Of a stretch of DNA of 64,000 nt, positions 45,301-54,232 are shown piece by piece. The DNA lies in contig JAKSIX010000002.1 of assembly GCA_024398595.1 (NCBI GenBank), positions 27,946 to 91,945 of the forward strand, in the 5' to 3' direction. The stretch is from Bacteroidaceae bacterium. Its GTDB lineage: Bacteria; Bacteroidota; Bacteroidia; Bacteroidales; Bacteroidaceae. The notes below the pieces were generated by a model. That model saw only the letters and a list, made by a program, of their open reading frames with translations. It did not search any database and had not been told where the DNA came from. The translations under genes were made by a program, and so were the position numbers. Position 1 is the first letter of the stretch, and each line of letters starts with the position of its first letter.

Positions 45301-45513
45301 GTCCGGAACGGTAATGGTATATTCTCCGGCTGTGTCCGTCATTGCAACGTGTGTGTTGTCATTATATGCCTGAATGTGCACACCCGCAAGCGGGGCACCT
45401 GTAGCTGCATCGGTAACTTTACCCTTGACATCCTTGGCAAAGGACGGCATAGTGGAAACAACAGCAAGCAGGAGCACTGCAATTTTCTTTACTTTGTTTT
45501 TGTTATCGTTCAT
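42331..45513 (-). CDS. SusC/RagA-family TonB-dependent transporter (pair 1)
   Basis: This 1060-residue outer-membrane transporter begins with a signal peptide, then a carboxypeptidase-like regulatory domain (DVKGKVTDAATGAPLAGVHI). A TonB plug follows, with PLIVIDGAIMD and the SusC signature region NVNDIEKVEVLKNGTAIYGAKGAN. The rest is a large beta-barrel ending in FALGVKINL. A canonical TonB box is not obvious by eye. It imports oligosaccharides with TonB energy, with the SusD protein 13 bases downstream as its lid. It lies 43 bases after a FAS1 lipoprotein gene, inside one long operon. Confidence 0.94.
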   Translation of the reverse strand: MNDNKNKVKKIAVLLLAVVSTMPSFAKDVKGKVTDAATGAPLAGVHIQAYNDNTHVAMTDTAGEYTITVPDYVQSLYMTLDGSLPLQVAIGDNSETVNAKLYSNVFRTDYSSSTKAAKSTYTDNFKNNVETSIDPFILQRLSADVRTISRGAVDGIGNVMFINGLNSISINAQPLIVIDGAIMDMEYDCAMLHDGYYNNILANINVNDIEKVEVLKNGTAIYGAKGANGVICITTKRSKSMATKIELTIGSKFKLMPRTAKLLDAEDYRTYATELLASEVGDISTLKFINSDPAYYYYPQYHNNTDWKKQVYQNAFTQSYGINVQGGDDVADYNLSVGYSKADNTLKDNDFSRFDVRLNSDIKVLRHLSVRFDAAFSDVKRDLRDIGMPENVKSTTIFAPNALALIKAPFLSPFAFDKYGNKSDYLAEADDYLQNTIKTNDGSLANPLSILDNGEGANRNTFGNRLVTFSVTPKYDFNKHLTLSSAFNFTLVNTNEEYYTPTFGAPAFYIPESTDRDNSCLVHNIKSSLAARHTTIQNDTRLSWSNSYGANNINVYGGFRYMNSAYKLNTRRGYDTGNDKTPNLTSSLKFKSTDGTENKYTDVTLYVNGDYNYAERYYISATLAAQSSSRFGKDADGLGLFGTKWGIFPSVQMAYVITNEQWFPKNKVVDYLRFTVGYDVTGNDDIDYTASRSYFISKLMIGGMITGKTLGNVGNSSLKWEATRRLTPGLEGSFFGNRLHIAFNYFASWTDDLLTLRQMAWTSGLQENWQNGGKLENRGFDVSASYKILNTKSWHWQAGFSIGRYRNKVTALDGNDYFDTEMYGATVRTSVGNPAGLFYGYSTDGVFATSAEAQASGLYQLDETDNKVYFQAGDMRFADLNNDNIIDERDRTFIGDPTPDIYGNISSSLNWKKWTLDIALNYSLGNDIYNYQRSILESGEYFYNQTTVMNSRWTMEGQITEIPRISCQDPHGNARFSDRWIEDGSYLRLSNVTLSYSLPISHTFLQGITVWGSAQNLFTLTHYLGDDPDCAVDNSVLSLGIDRGGLAAGRTFALGVKINL

Positions 45514-45556
45514 TTGATTGATTTTTTATACCTCAGAGTAAAACAAGAGAATAAGG

Positions 45557-47134
45557 TTATTCCTTTGGCAACAGTAAGAAACAGTCCAGATACATACGAC
45601 GGTCGTATGAGGAAACCTGCTTCTGTGTTACGTTGCTCTGCAGTGTTATGCTGACCAAATCGTTGTTCTGATTGTAGTTGGATACCGGGAATTTGAAATC
45701 TGTTGCCACTACAATCGTATCCGTCATATTCCTGCTTGCGTCAAATGTACCGCAGTCTTTACTTGCAGGTTCACCATTCTTGTCAATATAGTTTATTGTC
45801 GCCTTGAAGCGTGTCGGCTTTGTCTTGGTGTTTGTCGGATCGGTGACAGTCTTGGGCTGGACGACCACACATACATCATACTTGCCGGAGAGTGTATTGT
45901 CAATCTTGAAAGTGACGCTCCAGTTGTTGCTGCCGGAAGAGGCAATATCGAGGAATGCGCCACGGGATATGGAATCTGCATTCAATGAGATTGCGTTCAT
46001 CGTGGATACCTTATCCTGACTTATAATGTACCAGCTGTACTCACCTTCCAGTTCTATCTTGCGGAAGAAAGTCTGAACCGGAGTGAAAGGCCATTCGTCA
46101 TAACTGTAAAGGAAACCGTTGCTGCACGGATAATTACCGTTTGCCCTGCCAAAAAGTCCGTCTGCATCGAAAGGCCTGTACGTAACATGGTATTGCGGGT
46201 AATTCCTGTCATACCATTTGCTTATCATACTGTCGTTAGGGCTGACTTGTACGGTGCGGCTGTAGATGGCATCGTCAAGCAGTGCGCGGGTAGTCCAATA
46301 GTGCTGGAGCGAATCGCGTTTGTCCATGTTGGGATCAAAGACGAAGTATGTGGCTGTTGTATCCCAGGCTTCCTTCCAACCTTTGTCGGTAGGAACGGCA
46401 ACATAATATGTAGAGTCTTCCGCATTGAGTAACCCGATAGCATCCAGCATCTTGTTGTACTCATATATGACAGAGTCCGCATAGACGGGAATACCGTCGA
46501 CTATGTCTATCCTTACACTGGCATTCTCCAGAAACTCGTCCTCGTTATATTTCCTGAGTGCATCACCGGCCAGGGAGTACTCTTTGTTGAGAGTAAGAGT
46601 CTCGTAGATAGTCTTGTTGTAAGGCAAATCCTCAGAAACTATATGAAGAATACCGTTCTTGCTGCGTATATTGTTTTCTTTGAATGGTACGCCCCAGATA
46701 GCAGAAGGTGTCATTGTCGCCTTTTTGTCATTGAGCATACGGAATGATGACTCAATGGCAGAGCGTGGAGTGCGGGTAATATGGTTTTTGACAAAACAAT
46801 GTTCTACGGCTGAGTCACCGGCATTTGTCTGAACCATCTCCAAAAGGCCTTTGCAGTCGAATGTGCCATTCACAGGAGCGATGACGGTAAGTGACTGCCC
46901 GCCATCAAGAATCTCAGCATAGCTGGTAGCCGTCTTCTTATGTTGGCGGAATACCATAGTATTCTTCAGAACTTCGGCAAAGTCGCTCAACTCCGGTCGG
47001 GACTGTATCTCTTCCCACAGTGTGGTGTTGTTGCCTTCCGTGCCATTGTTTTCGTAGTGGTCGCTCCAATCAGTACAGGAACTGAGAAAAAAGCCTGTTG
47101 CCAATGAAGCTATTATTGCTTTCTTTATTTTCAT
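45557..47134 (-). CDS. FAS1 (fasciclin) domain lipoprotein, 525 residues
   Basis: The protein starts with a lipoprotein signal (MKIKKAIIASLATGFFLSSC, Cys20), followed by TDWSDHYE. Acidic residues just after the Cys fit a surface lipoprotein export signal. One or two FAS1-like regions follow, with an H1-like SLTVIAPVNGTFDC segment and an H2-like VEHCFVKNHITR segment, then a second weak repeat with AVPTDKGWKEAWD. The C-terminal part (about residues 350-525) is beta-rich and may bind carbohydrate. It sits between another FAS1 gene and susC, where SusE/SusF-type surface glycan-binding proteins usually lie. The function is inferred only from position. Confidence 0.75.
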   Translation of the reverse strand: MKIKKAIIASLATGFFLSSCTDWSDHYENNGTEGNNTTLWEEIQSRPELSDFAEVLKNTMVFRQHKKTATSYAEILDGGQSLTVIAPVNGTFDCKGLLEMVQTNAGDSAVEHCFVKNHITRTPRSAIESSFRMLNDKKATMTPSAIWGVPFKENNIRSKNGILHIVSEDLPYNKTIYETLTLNKEYSLAGDALRKYNEDEFLENASVRIDIVDGIPVYADSVIYEYNKMLDAIGLLNAEDSTYYVAVPTDKGWKEAWDTTATYFVFDPNMDKRDSLQHYWTTRALLDDAIYSRTVQVSPNDSMISKWYDRNYPQYHVTYRPFDADGLFGRANGNYPCSNGFLYSYDEWPFTPVQTFFRKIELEGEYSWYIISQDKVSTMNAISLNADSISRGAFLDIASSGSNNWSVTFKIDNTLSGKYDVCVVVQPKTVTDPTNTKTKPTRFKATINYIDKNGEPASKDCGTFDASRNMTDTIVVATDFKFPVSNYNQNNDLVSITLQSNVTQKQVSSYDRRMYLDCFLLLPKE

Positions 47135-47170
47135 ATCGTGAATTGATAAAACTGTTAGATGTCAACTGAT

Positions 47171-49144
47171 TTAGTGCCAGTCTTCTCCGGCAGGACTTGC
47201 ATATACGCTTTTCGGACAAAGCTCAATGTAGTCAAAAGACCATTCCAAATCGCCTTTGGCCACCTGACGGAACCGGAGCGTGTAGGTCTCGCCTGACTTG
47301 AACTGTTGGGTTGTCAGTACGCGTCTTACGTGTTCTTTCGCCTCTGTACGGAAACTCTGCTGATCTGTCCATCCGGGCTTTCCGTATGAATCCATACCAC
47401 GGAGGTAGCCACGGTTATGCATAGCCTTGTCGTTTGCCAGAATCTCTTCTTCGGTAAGTTCGGCATCATTAAGGTTACCGCCTATCTCCGGATCCCAAGC
47501 TCCTCTTGTAAGGTCAACAGGAATATCGCAGGGCTCGTTGTTGAAATATACCTGCACGACACCACGTTCTTCACCGGCAACGTATGCGAGACGAATTTCG
47601 TAAGTTCCGGGAGGTGGCTGCGGCAGTGTAATCTCTACGTCATATTCACCTCTTACACAGAGGGCATTTCCTAAGTATGAACTCCACCACGGGCTGTCGC
47701 AGTGTACGGCAATTATACTTGTGCCTTCAAGCACCTTCCATCCCTGGATATAGTTGTTCTTCAAACCGTACAGCTCGTCCTCACGGCCGTTATAGTGTCC
47801 GCGAAGGTTCTGGTTCATAAAGTCTGCACTGAGTGTAGTGGCATCGATACGCATACGGCAGTTCAGCACGTTATCGCGTGTATTAGTATCATAAACAAGA
47901 ATATCATCAAGGTAATGATAAATACCGTTCACGGCATTCTGTTCGGATTTTCCGCTCTCAAGAGCATTCAGTACCTTGATTCCCTTGCAGATAGTACCAT
48001 CCTTACCCTTGCGGTTGGCATAGAGCTGTTCTGTATTCCTGTGACGCGAGAAGCGTATCATACCCTCTGTATCAAGCATGGTCTGCCAGAAATCCTCTGC
48101 ATCGGCAATGTTGGTCTTGCAGCAGTCTGTGAGTATTCCTCCTGTCGGTGCCCAGTCGCTGTATGTGCCGATACGGTCCATCAGGTGATAGCTCACAAAG
48201 CGGTTGAGCGGGTTCCTTCGGTCAGTGAAATCGTCATCGTGCTTCCCCGCATCCAATGGGAATGTTTTATCGTAAACCTTCTTGGCGTAAGCTATGAGGT
48301 CATCGATAGTCTTGATTCCGTATCTTTCATAAACCTCGTTACGCTCTACGAAGGCCGTGAACTTGAAATAGCGTTTCTCCGGGAAATGCTGGATGTTGTC
48401 ACGTCCGCCGAAACGTATCAATGGAAGGAAAGAACCTCCCTGCACAGAGTCGTAACTGCAAGAGTACGACTCGTCGATGTACTTTGTAAGTGAGTCTGCC
48501 ATATTGGTAAGCTGCAGGGCCTGAACGAACAGGGATATGCTTTCGTCCTGTGCCATCAGATCAGGAAGGAACTCGTTGCTGGGAGTGAGCAGACGGTCAA
48601 TGGTGTGGACGACACCATTGGTTACGGAATCATCCTTCGCTGTTATGCGTGACAGCTTGTTGACATAGAGGACCAGTTGGTTGCCTCTCTCAACATCGCT
48701 GTCACAGGTTATGGAGAGAAAACGGTCATCCATATTCATCTCGGGAAGAGTGCCGGACATGTAGTCTGTTGTGAAGAAGGCACCCTTCTTGATAATGTGT
48801 GTACGGGCAATTGTGTCGCAGACCTTCAACGGAATGTCACTTACACTCTCATAGCCCTTGGATGAAAGATAGCTTTCCACAGCATTGTTGTCCGGTGCGA
48901 ATACCGTATAAGTACCATACGTGGAAAGAGTCCTGTTATAATTCGCACGCTGGAGTATTTCCTGAAACAGCCCGTAGCGTTCAGGGCTGTCACTGATCAA
49001 CTGGGCGGCAGTACGTTTGGTTGCGGTATAATAGTTCATTTCACCGATGGCATCATCAGTGCAGGACGACAGCAGACTTCCAAATCCTATGATTGCAGTG
49101 TTGAAAAGAAGTGCAATACATTTTGTTATGTGGTTGCTTTTCAT
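47171..49144 (-). CDS. FAS1 (fasciclin) domain lipoprotein, 657 residues
   Basis: The lipoprotein signal ends at Cys28 (FGSLLSSC) and is followed by acidic TDDAIGE, suggesting surface export. A clear FAS1 domain spans about residues 45-200, with TYGTYTVFAPDNNAVESYL, ARTHIIKKGAFFTTD and a final NGVVHTIDRLLTP. A second FAS1-like domain follows, with DILVYDT near residue 420. The C-terminal part, with ALCVRGEYDVEITLPQPPPG, YEIRLAYVAG and FDYIELCP, looks like a carbohydrate-binding beta-sandwich. It lies between susD (pair 2) and the 525-residue FAS1 gene, with gaps of 34 and 36 bases. Polysaccharide binding is likely but not proven. Confidence 0.8.
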   Translation of the reverse strand: MKSNHITKCIALLFNTAIIGFGSLLSSCTDDAIGEMNYYTATKRTAAQLISDSPERYGLFQEILQRANYNRTLSTYGTYTVFAPDNNAVESYLSSKGYESVSDIPLKVCDTIARTHIIKKGAFFTTDYMSGTLPEMNMDDRFLSITCDSDVERGNQLVLYVNKLSRITAKDDSVTNGVVHTIDRLLTPSNEFLPDLMAQDESISLFVQALQLTNMADSLTKYIDESYSCSYDSVQGGSFLPLIRFGGRDNIQHFPEKRYFKFTAFVERNEVYERYGIKTIDDLIAYAKKVYDKTFPLDAGKHDDDFTDRRNPLNRFVSYHLMDRIGTYSDWAPTGGILTDCCKTNIADAEDFWQTMLDTEGMIRFSRHRNTEQLYANRKGKDGTICKGIKVLNALESGKSEQNAVNGIYHYLDDILVYDTNTRDNVLNCRMRIDATTLSADFMNQNLRGHYNGREDELYGLKNNYIQGWKVLEGTSIIAVHCDSPWWSSYLGNALCVRGEYDVEITLPQPPPGTYEIRLAYVAGEERGVVQVYFNNEPCDIPVDLTRGAWDPEIGGNLNDAELTEEEILANDKAMHNRGYLRGMDSYGKPGWTDQQSFRTEAKEHVRRVLTTQQFKSGETYTLRFRQVAKGDLEWSFDYIELCPKSVYASPAGEDWH

Positions 49145-49178
49145 ATTTCAATTGTTATTCAGAATTAAACAATGGAAA

Positions 49179-50912
49179 TTACTGAACAAATTCCTCTGTA
49201 TTACCGTAAGCCGGATTCTGCTTAAGATAATCATTGAGTTTCAGTTCATCCCTATAATATGGCAGGAAGATAATGTTCGGATCGCTGAGCTTTATCTTGA
49301 TGGCATTGGCATTGCTTCCCCTGTACTTTTCCTCAACGCTTGTAACCTTTGAGACAAGGGTATGTGTATTGCCGTCACGCAATGAGAAACGCACAAGGTC
49401 GTACCAGCGTTTGCCTTCATACATAAACTCCCTGTTGCGCTCATCGAGAAGCAGGTTGATTATCTTTGAAGGTGTGTTATAGTCCGGGAACTTGAGCGCA
49501 TCCTTGTCCGTTGCAGACTTGATACTGCGAGCACGGCAGTTGACAGCACTTATAAGGTTGAAAGCCTCCTCATAGTTGTCTTCACCCATAAGGATAAGAG
49601 CCTCTGCCTTCATCAGCATTACATCAGTGAGCCTGTAGATAATCCAGTTGGCATAATTGTCACCACGATAATTGGAATTGACCTTTGCGCTTTTCTCATC
49701 GGTAATGTTCTGGTTGTCGAAGGTTACTGACGATGTGGCATATTTTGCTATGCGGTAGCTTGTGTTGTCAATGAGTATGCTTCCGTATGCACGTCCGTCC
49801 CTCTTGTCAAAAAGAACGTTCTTCCCTTCAGCTACATCCTTGCGATAGGTTGAAGGTGCGTTGAAAAACCCCGCTTTCTGGCTGGCTGTTCCATAGTAGT
49901 CGCTTATATATGAATTGGTGACATTCGCATTGCAGAAATAGAGTTCAAAGAGACTTTCGAAAGAGTTCTTGTCGCCGAAAATCTCTGTCAGCATATTGCC
50001 GCAGTTTGAATTGCCTTCGGGTTTGTCAAGGATGAGCGGAATACCGTTGAACTCATACATATCATTGATGTTTCCAAGATTCGCCCTCATTTTTTTATAC
50101 TGCTCCTTCTTGTAGTCGAGGACAAGGTCTGAATATTTCACAACCTCGCTGTAGTTGCCCCGCCACAGGTTCAGGTCTGCAAGAAGAGCGTAGATTGCAA
50201 GACAGGTCACCCGGCTGTTGTTCTCGTATGCGCTGCGTGATGCTTCTCTGTTCTGCATACGTGTGTCATCGACGTAGCGGTGCACCGCATAGCCTTCCAC
50301 TTTCCTGAGGTCAGCTATCAGTGTGTCTATACCATTCTCAAACTTTGTAGGAGGAATCCTGTAATCACGCTGGTCATCAAGACTCGCCTCGAATGTGATA
50401 GGAACATCGCGGAATGTGCGGAGAAGGTAGAAATAGCATAGGTCGCGGATGAAAACAGCCTCTGCGATATTCGCATTCAGCTCATCGGGAGAATAGTTCG
50501 GATCCTTTCCCTGTACCGAAGGTGCAAAATGACATACGGTATTGCAGCGGTTGATGGTCTGATACATAACATCCCACTTTACGAGTGAACTGGTAGGAAG
50601 TATGTTCTCCTTGAGCATTTCCTGAATATCGTAGCTGCCGGTACGTCCGGGAGTGATATTGTCGCTTCTAAGTTCGCCCCATACACCCATCCGCAACATA
50701 CTTTCTTCTGATTCCAGCGATTCGTAGCAACTGAAGAGCACACTTGTTACGTCGTTCTTTTCCGTCCAGTAGTTCTCAAGCACCACGTCGTTTGGAGGCA
50801 GTATTTCAAGGAAACCTGAGCAGGATGACGCTGTCAGCAGTAAGGACAGTGACAGGGCAATTGTTCCTGTCCTCCTTGACACCTTGTTATACGTATTAAA
50901 TATGGTTGTCAT
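49179..50912 (-). CDS. SusD/RagB-family glycan-binding lipoprotein (pair 2)
   Basis: This 577-residue SusD homologue has a signal peptide ending in a lipobox at Cys31 (LLLTASSC). The SusD fold shows NVAIEGYA-like helical repeats, for example IAEAVFIRDLCYFYLLRTFRDV and CLAIYALLADLNLWRGNYSEV. It has the common end segment LLLDERNREFMYEGKRWYDLVRFSLRDG. It follows its SusC partner by 19 bases. It would capture a glycan fragment for import, probably a xylo-oligosaccharide different from that of pair 1, since both pairs are kept in one operon. Confidence 0.93.
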   Translation of the reverse strand: MTTIFNTYNKVSRRTGTIALSLSLLLTASSCSGFLEILPPNDVVLENYWTEKNDVTSVLFSCYESLESEESMLRMGVWGELRSDNITPGRTGSYDIQEMLKENILPTSSLVKWDVMYQTINRCNTVCHFAPSVQGKDPNYSPDELNANIAEAVFIRDLCYFYLLRTFRDVPITFEASLDDQRDYRIPPTKFENGIDTLIADLRKVEGYAVHRYVDDTRMQNREASRSAYENNSRVTCLAIYALLADLNLWRGNYSEVVKYSDLVLDYKKEQYKKMRANLGNINDMYEFNGIPLILDKPEGNSNCGNMLTEIFGDKNSFESLFELYFCNANVTNSYISDYYGTASQKAGFFNAPSTYRKDVAEGKNVLFDKRDGRAYGSILIDNTSYRIAKYATSSVTFDNQNITDEKSAKVNSNYRGDNYANWIIYRLTDVMLMKAEALILMGEDNYEEAFNLISAVNCRARSIKSATDKDALKFPDYNTPSKIINLLLDERNREFMYEGKRWYDLVRFSLRDGNTHTLVSKVTSVEEKYRGSNANAIKIKLSDPNIIFLPYYRDELKLNDYLKQNPAYGNTEEFVQ

Positions 50913-50931
50913 AATTGTTGTATTTATTCTG

Positions 50932-53900
50932 TTAGAACTGAATCGTTATACCACCCGTGATTTGTTTCGAGCGTGGAGTCTGGGCATTGTCAGCGGAAAC
51001 GCCATAACCTCCGTACCCGATCTCCGGGTCAGCACCTGAATAGTGTGTCAGGAGGAACAGATTGTTGGCGGATACATAGAAACTGAGTTGCGAAAGTCCC
51101 CAGTTCTTGATGATTTTTGGAGAAAGCGAGTAACTGAGCTGCATGTAGTTACAACGGATGAATGAGCCATCTTCTATGAACCGATCACTGCCGAGGTAGT
51201 TGTAACCTGTCTTGTGGAGTGCGCGTGGAATAGGGGCAATGTCGCCCTCCACACGCCAACGGTGATTCACGGCACTGCTTTGGTTGCTGTTGTTATACAT
51301 GTTCTCAACATTCATACGGGCATTATTGACTATCTTGTTGCCGTAGCGGAAATTGAACTGGGTGTTGAGCATCCAGCGTCCGTACTTGAGCTTGATACCG
51401 AAGCCTCCTGTCAACTTCGGCAGGGAAGAACCGAGATATACAATATCAAGCTCATTGATGTTGCCGTCGTGGTTGATATCCTCATAGATGGCATCACCGC
51501 CCTTGAATTCATACTGGGAAGATGTGCCATAACTGAACATCATTGGAGTTGTGTAGCCTTTATTGTCCTTGATTACAGCACCATTCTCATCGCGCGCTAC
51601 AGGAGCGTTGGGACCGCTTACGCCATAAACTTCCTCGTCTGAGTATCTGGAATACTGGTAAACGCCCTGATAACGGAATCCATAAATGCTGCCGAAAGGC
51701 TTGTTGAGCTCAACCCGTGACTGATAGGAACCGTTCTGACGGTTGAAGTCCTTGTTGAGCATCTTCAGACAGCTCTCGTCCATCTCGGTTATGACATTTT
51801 CATTGTTGGCGAATGTCACGTTCAGGTCAATTCCGAAATTACCGAACTTTATAAGGTTGTTTGCGTTGATATTGAATTCCCAGCCTGTATTCTCCATCTT
51901 GCCTACGTTGTCATACGCAAGGCTCGCATAGCCGGATGATGACGGGATGGCGCGGTTAGGCATAAGCAGGTCTGTGGTGTATTGCTTATACAATTCAACA
52001 TTACCGCTCACCTTGTCATTGAAGAATCCGAAATCAAATCCCAGATTGTATGTCTCTTTCTGCTCCCATTTGAGCTGGCTCAGCTTTATGTTCTGAGGGT
52101 ATGTGGAACCTTCTCCAAGATAGCCTCTACCTTTTGAATATCGCGCAAAGTACAGATATTCGGCATTAGGCTGCTGCCCTACGATTCCCCAACCCGGACG
52201 TACGGAGAGCATTGATACGAACGGCAGGGCATTGCTGAACCATTTTTCCCGGCTGATGTTCCATCGGGCTGAGAATGCAGGGAATGTGCCCCAGCGGTTG
52301 TCCGCACCGAACTTCGTGGAACCGTCCTCGCGTACAGAGAAGTCGAAAACATAACGTCCCATGAATGCATAGTGCAGGGAGTAGGTGAAGTAAAGACTGC
52401 GCCACTGGCCTGATGTGCTTGTCATATTATCAATATACATTTCAGCACTGGTACTCCTGATACCGTTGGGCTCGCCGTGTCCTTCCGTATTTTGGCTGTT
52501 GCTGTTGCCGTCGGTCAGCTGGCCACGGAGCATCATCATCATAGAATGTTTCGGATTCTTGAAGTGGGGGACAAATGTAAATGTATGCGTAGTAGTGATG
52601 CCGAGACTCTTGCCGCTGTATGCTGTAGTCCTGTTTACATTCTTGTTATTCCAGGAACGTGCGTTCAGAGTGGATGGAAGGAACGTATCAGTGTATTCGT
52701 TGAAGATATCGAAAATAATCTTACCCTCATACTTCAACTGTGTTCTGCTGTCATCGATACCGAGAAGGTTGTATGCTATGATGAATTCAGGGGAAATCTT
52801 GTAACTGCTGTTTGTGTTTGTTGCAAGATTCGCCACAGCAACGGGATTCATCTGGTCAATCTGGTCAGCCAGTTCCGTAGAAATGGTTGTCGGTATGTTG
52901 TAGAAATAGGGAGTATCATTGCCTTCCTGATCCTGTTCATATATTGGAATGTTAGGCATACGGACAAGTGCAGTGGCGAGAAGGTCATTGTAATTCCTCT
53001 GGTTGTTTGTATATGTCAGCGACAGGTTCGTAGATACTTTTATACGGTCACTGACAAAGTAGTCAAGGGCAACGCGTGATGTGAGACGGTCCAATACCTG
53101 TTTGATTATGGAGCCAGTCTCGTGGTCATAGCCTAAGCCGATACGGAAGTTCGCCTTCTCACCGCCACCGGAAAGGGACAGATAGTGGTTCTGACGCCAT
53201 CCTGTCTGCTTGACTGCATTTACCCAGTCGGTATTGTTGTTGAAGTTCTCCCAGTTGTTCGGGTTGCTCTGATCATAGTTGAATTCAATGATTTCGCTTG
53301 CTGAGTTCCTGAGAAGAGGATTGAAATAAGCCTCCTTCATCAGCATTGTGTATTCATCGCCGTCAAGAAGTTCATATCCGTTCGGCTGCCAGTTGGGTGT
53401 GAGACGGAAGCTGTAATTGACACGTGTCTTGCCGTTGGTACCGCGCTTCGTCCTGATTTCTATTACGCCATTGGCTCCCTGCGATCCCCAAATGGCAGTA
53501 GCGGAGGCATCCTTAAGTACCGTAATGCTTTCAATGTCATCTGGATTGATGTTGAGAAGCTGTGCAAACTGCTCGTCGTTTGCCGAAGAGAGATCAATGC
53601 CGGCAGTGCGGTCTGTCGTCATAACATTGCCATCAACGACTATGAGCGGTTCGGAACTGCCGCTGATGGAGCTGACACCACGCAGGCGCATTGACGAACC
53701 GGCACCGAGGTTGCCTGAGTTCATCACGATGTCAAGACCGGCTATACGGCCTTGAAGGGCTTCATCGATAGTCGTTATACCGAGACCTTCAAACTCCGCT
53801 GTGCTTATGGCCTGATTTGCCGTTGACAGCTCATCGACCGGAATGGCAAGACCGGAATCCTTACTGCGGACCGTGCTGACAATGGTTACTTCGTCAATTT

Positions 53901-54216
53901 CGTTTGAGCTGCTATTCATTACAATATTGTATGTCGTGCCTTTGATAGGTACTATCTTCGGCTCATTTCCAACAAACATGAATTTCAGTCTGTTCCGGGG
54001 ATCCTTGATTTTGAACGAGAAGTTACCGTTCATGTCTGTAATGGTAGAGCTGACTATACGGTTAGCTTCATCCAACTCAACGACATTTGCCATCATAAGC
54101 GGGCCCATATCGTCACTGACGGTGCCGGTAACCACATCACCAGCCTGCTGTGCATAGCTATATAAAATATTTCCGGCACACAGCAGAATTAAGGTTGTTA
54201 TTTTATTAGGCTTCAT
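50932..54216 (-). CDS. SusC/RagA-family TonB-dependent transporter (pair 2)
   Basis: This 1094-residue transporter has a signal peptide (ending in SYAQ) and a carboxypeptidase-like regulatory domain (GDVVTGTVSDDMGPLMMANV). The plug has IDEALQGRIAGLDIVMNSGN, MRLRGVSSISGSSEPLIVVD and NPDDIESITVLKDASATAIWG, which are textbook SusC motifs. The barrel ends GGITIQF. The long EINELDIVYLGSSLPKLTGGFG-like region near the end is normal for the family. It is preceded by the 861-residue FAS1 gene (16-base gap) and followed by its SusD. Confidence 0.95.
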   Translation of the reverse strand: MKPNKITTLILLCAGNILYSYAQQAGDVVTGTVSDDMGPLMMANVVELDEANRIVSSTITDMNGNFSFKIKDPRNRLKFMFVGNEPKIVPIKGTTYNIVMNSSSNEIDEVTIVSTVRSKDSGLAIPVDELSTANQAISTAEFEGLGITTIDEALQGRIAGLDIVMNSGNLGAGSSMRLRGVSSISGSSEPLIVVDGNVMTTDRTAGIDLSSANDEQFAQLLNINPDDIESITVLKDASATAIWGSQGANGVIEIRTKRGTNGKTRVNYSFRLTPNWQPNGYELLDGDEYTMLMKEAYFNPLLRNSASEIIEFNYDQSNPNNWENFNNNTDWVNAVKQTGWRQNHYLSLSGGGEKANFRIGLGYDHETGSIIKQVLDRLTSRVALDYFVSDRIKVSTNLSLTYTNNQRNYNDLLATALVRMPNIPIYEQDQEGNDTPYFYNIPTTISTELADQIDQMNPVAVANLATNTNSSYKISPEFIIAYNLLGIDDSRTQLKYEGKIIFDIFNEYTDTFLPSTLNARSWNNKNVNRTTAYSGKSLGITTTHTFTFVPHFKNPKHSMMMMLRGQLTDGNSNSQNTEGHGEPNGIRSTSAEMYIDNMTSTSGQWRSLYFTYSLHYAFMGRYVFDFSVREDGSTKFGADNRWGTFPAFSARWNISREKWFSNALPFVSMLSVRPGWGIVGQQPNAEYLYFARYSKGRGYLGEGSTYPQNIKLSQLKWEQKETYNLGFDFGFFNDKVSGNVELYKQYTTDLLMPNRAIPSSSGYASLAYDNVGKMENTGWEFNINANNLIKFGNFGIDLNVTFANNENVITEMDESCLKMLNKDFNRQNGSYQSRVELNKPFGSIYGFRYQGVYQYSRYSDEEVYGVSGPNAPVARDENGAVIKDNKGYTTPMMFSYGTSSQYEFKGGDAIYEDINHDGNINELDIVYLGSSLPKLTGGFGIKLKYGRWMLNTQFNFRYGNKIVNNARMNVENMYNNSNQSSAVNHRWRVEGDIAPIPRALHKTGYNYLGSDRFIEDGSFIRCNYMQLSYSLSPKIIKNWGLSQLSFYVSANNLFLLTHYSGADPEIGYGGYGVSADNAQTPRSKQITGGITIQF

Positions 54217-54232
54217 TGTGTCTTTGTTTTAA

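Noticed and set aside
47702..48493. Open frame antisense to the 657-residue FAS1 gene (263 codons)
   Set aside because: No promoter or domain is visible, and the opposite strand has a clear lipoprotein gene.
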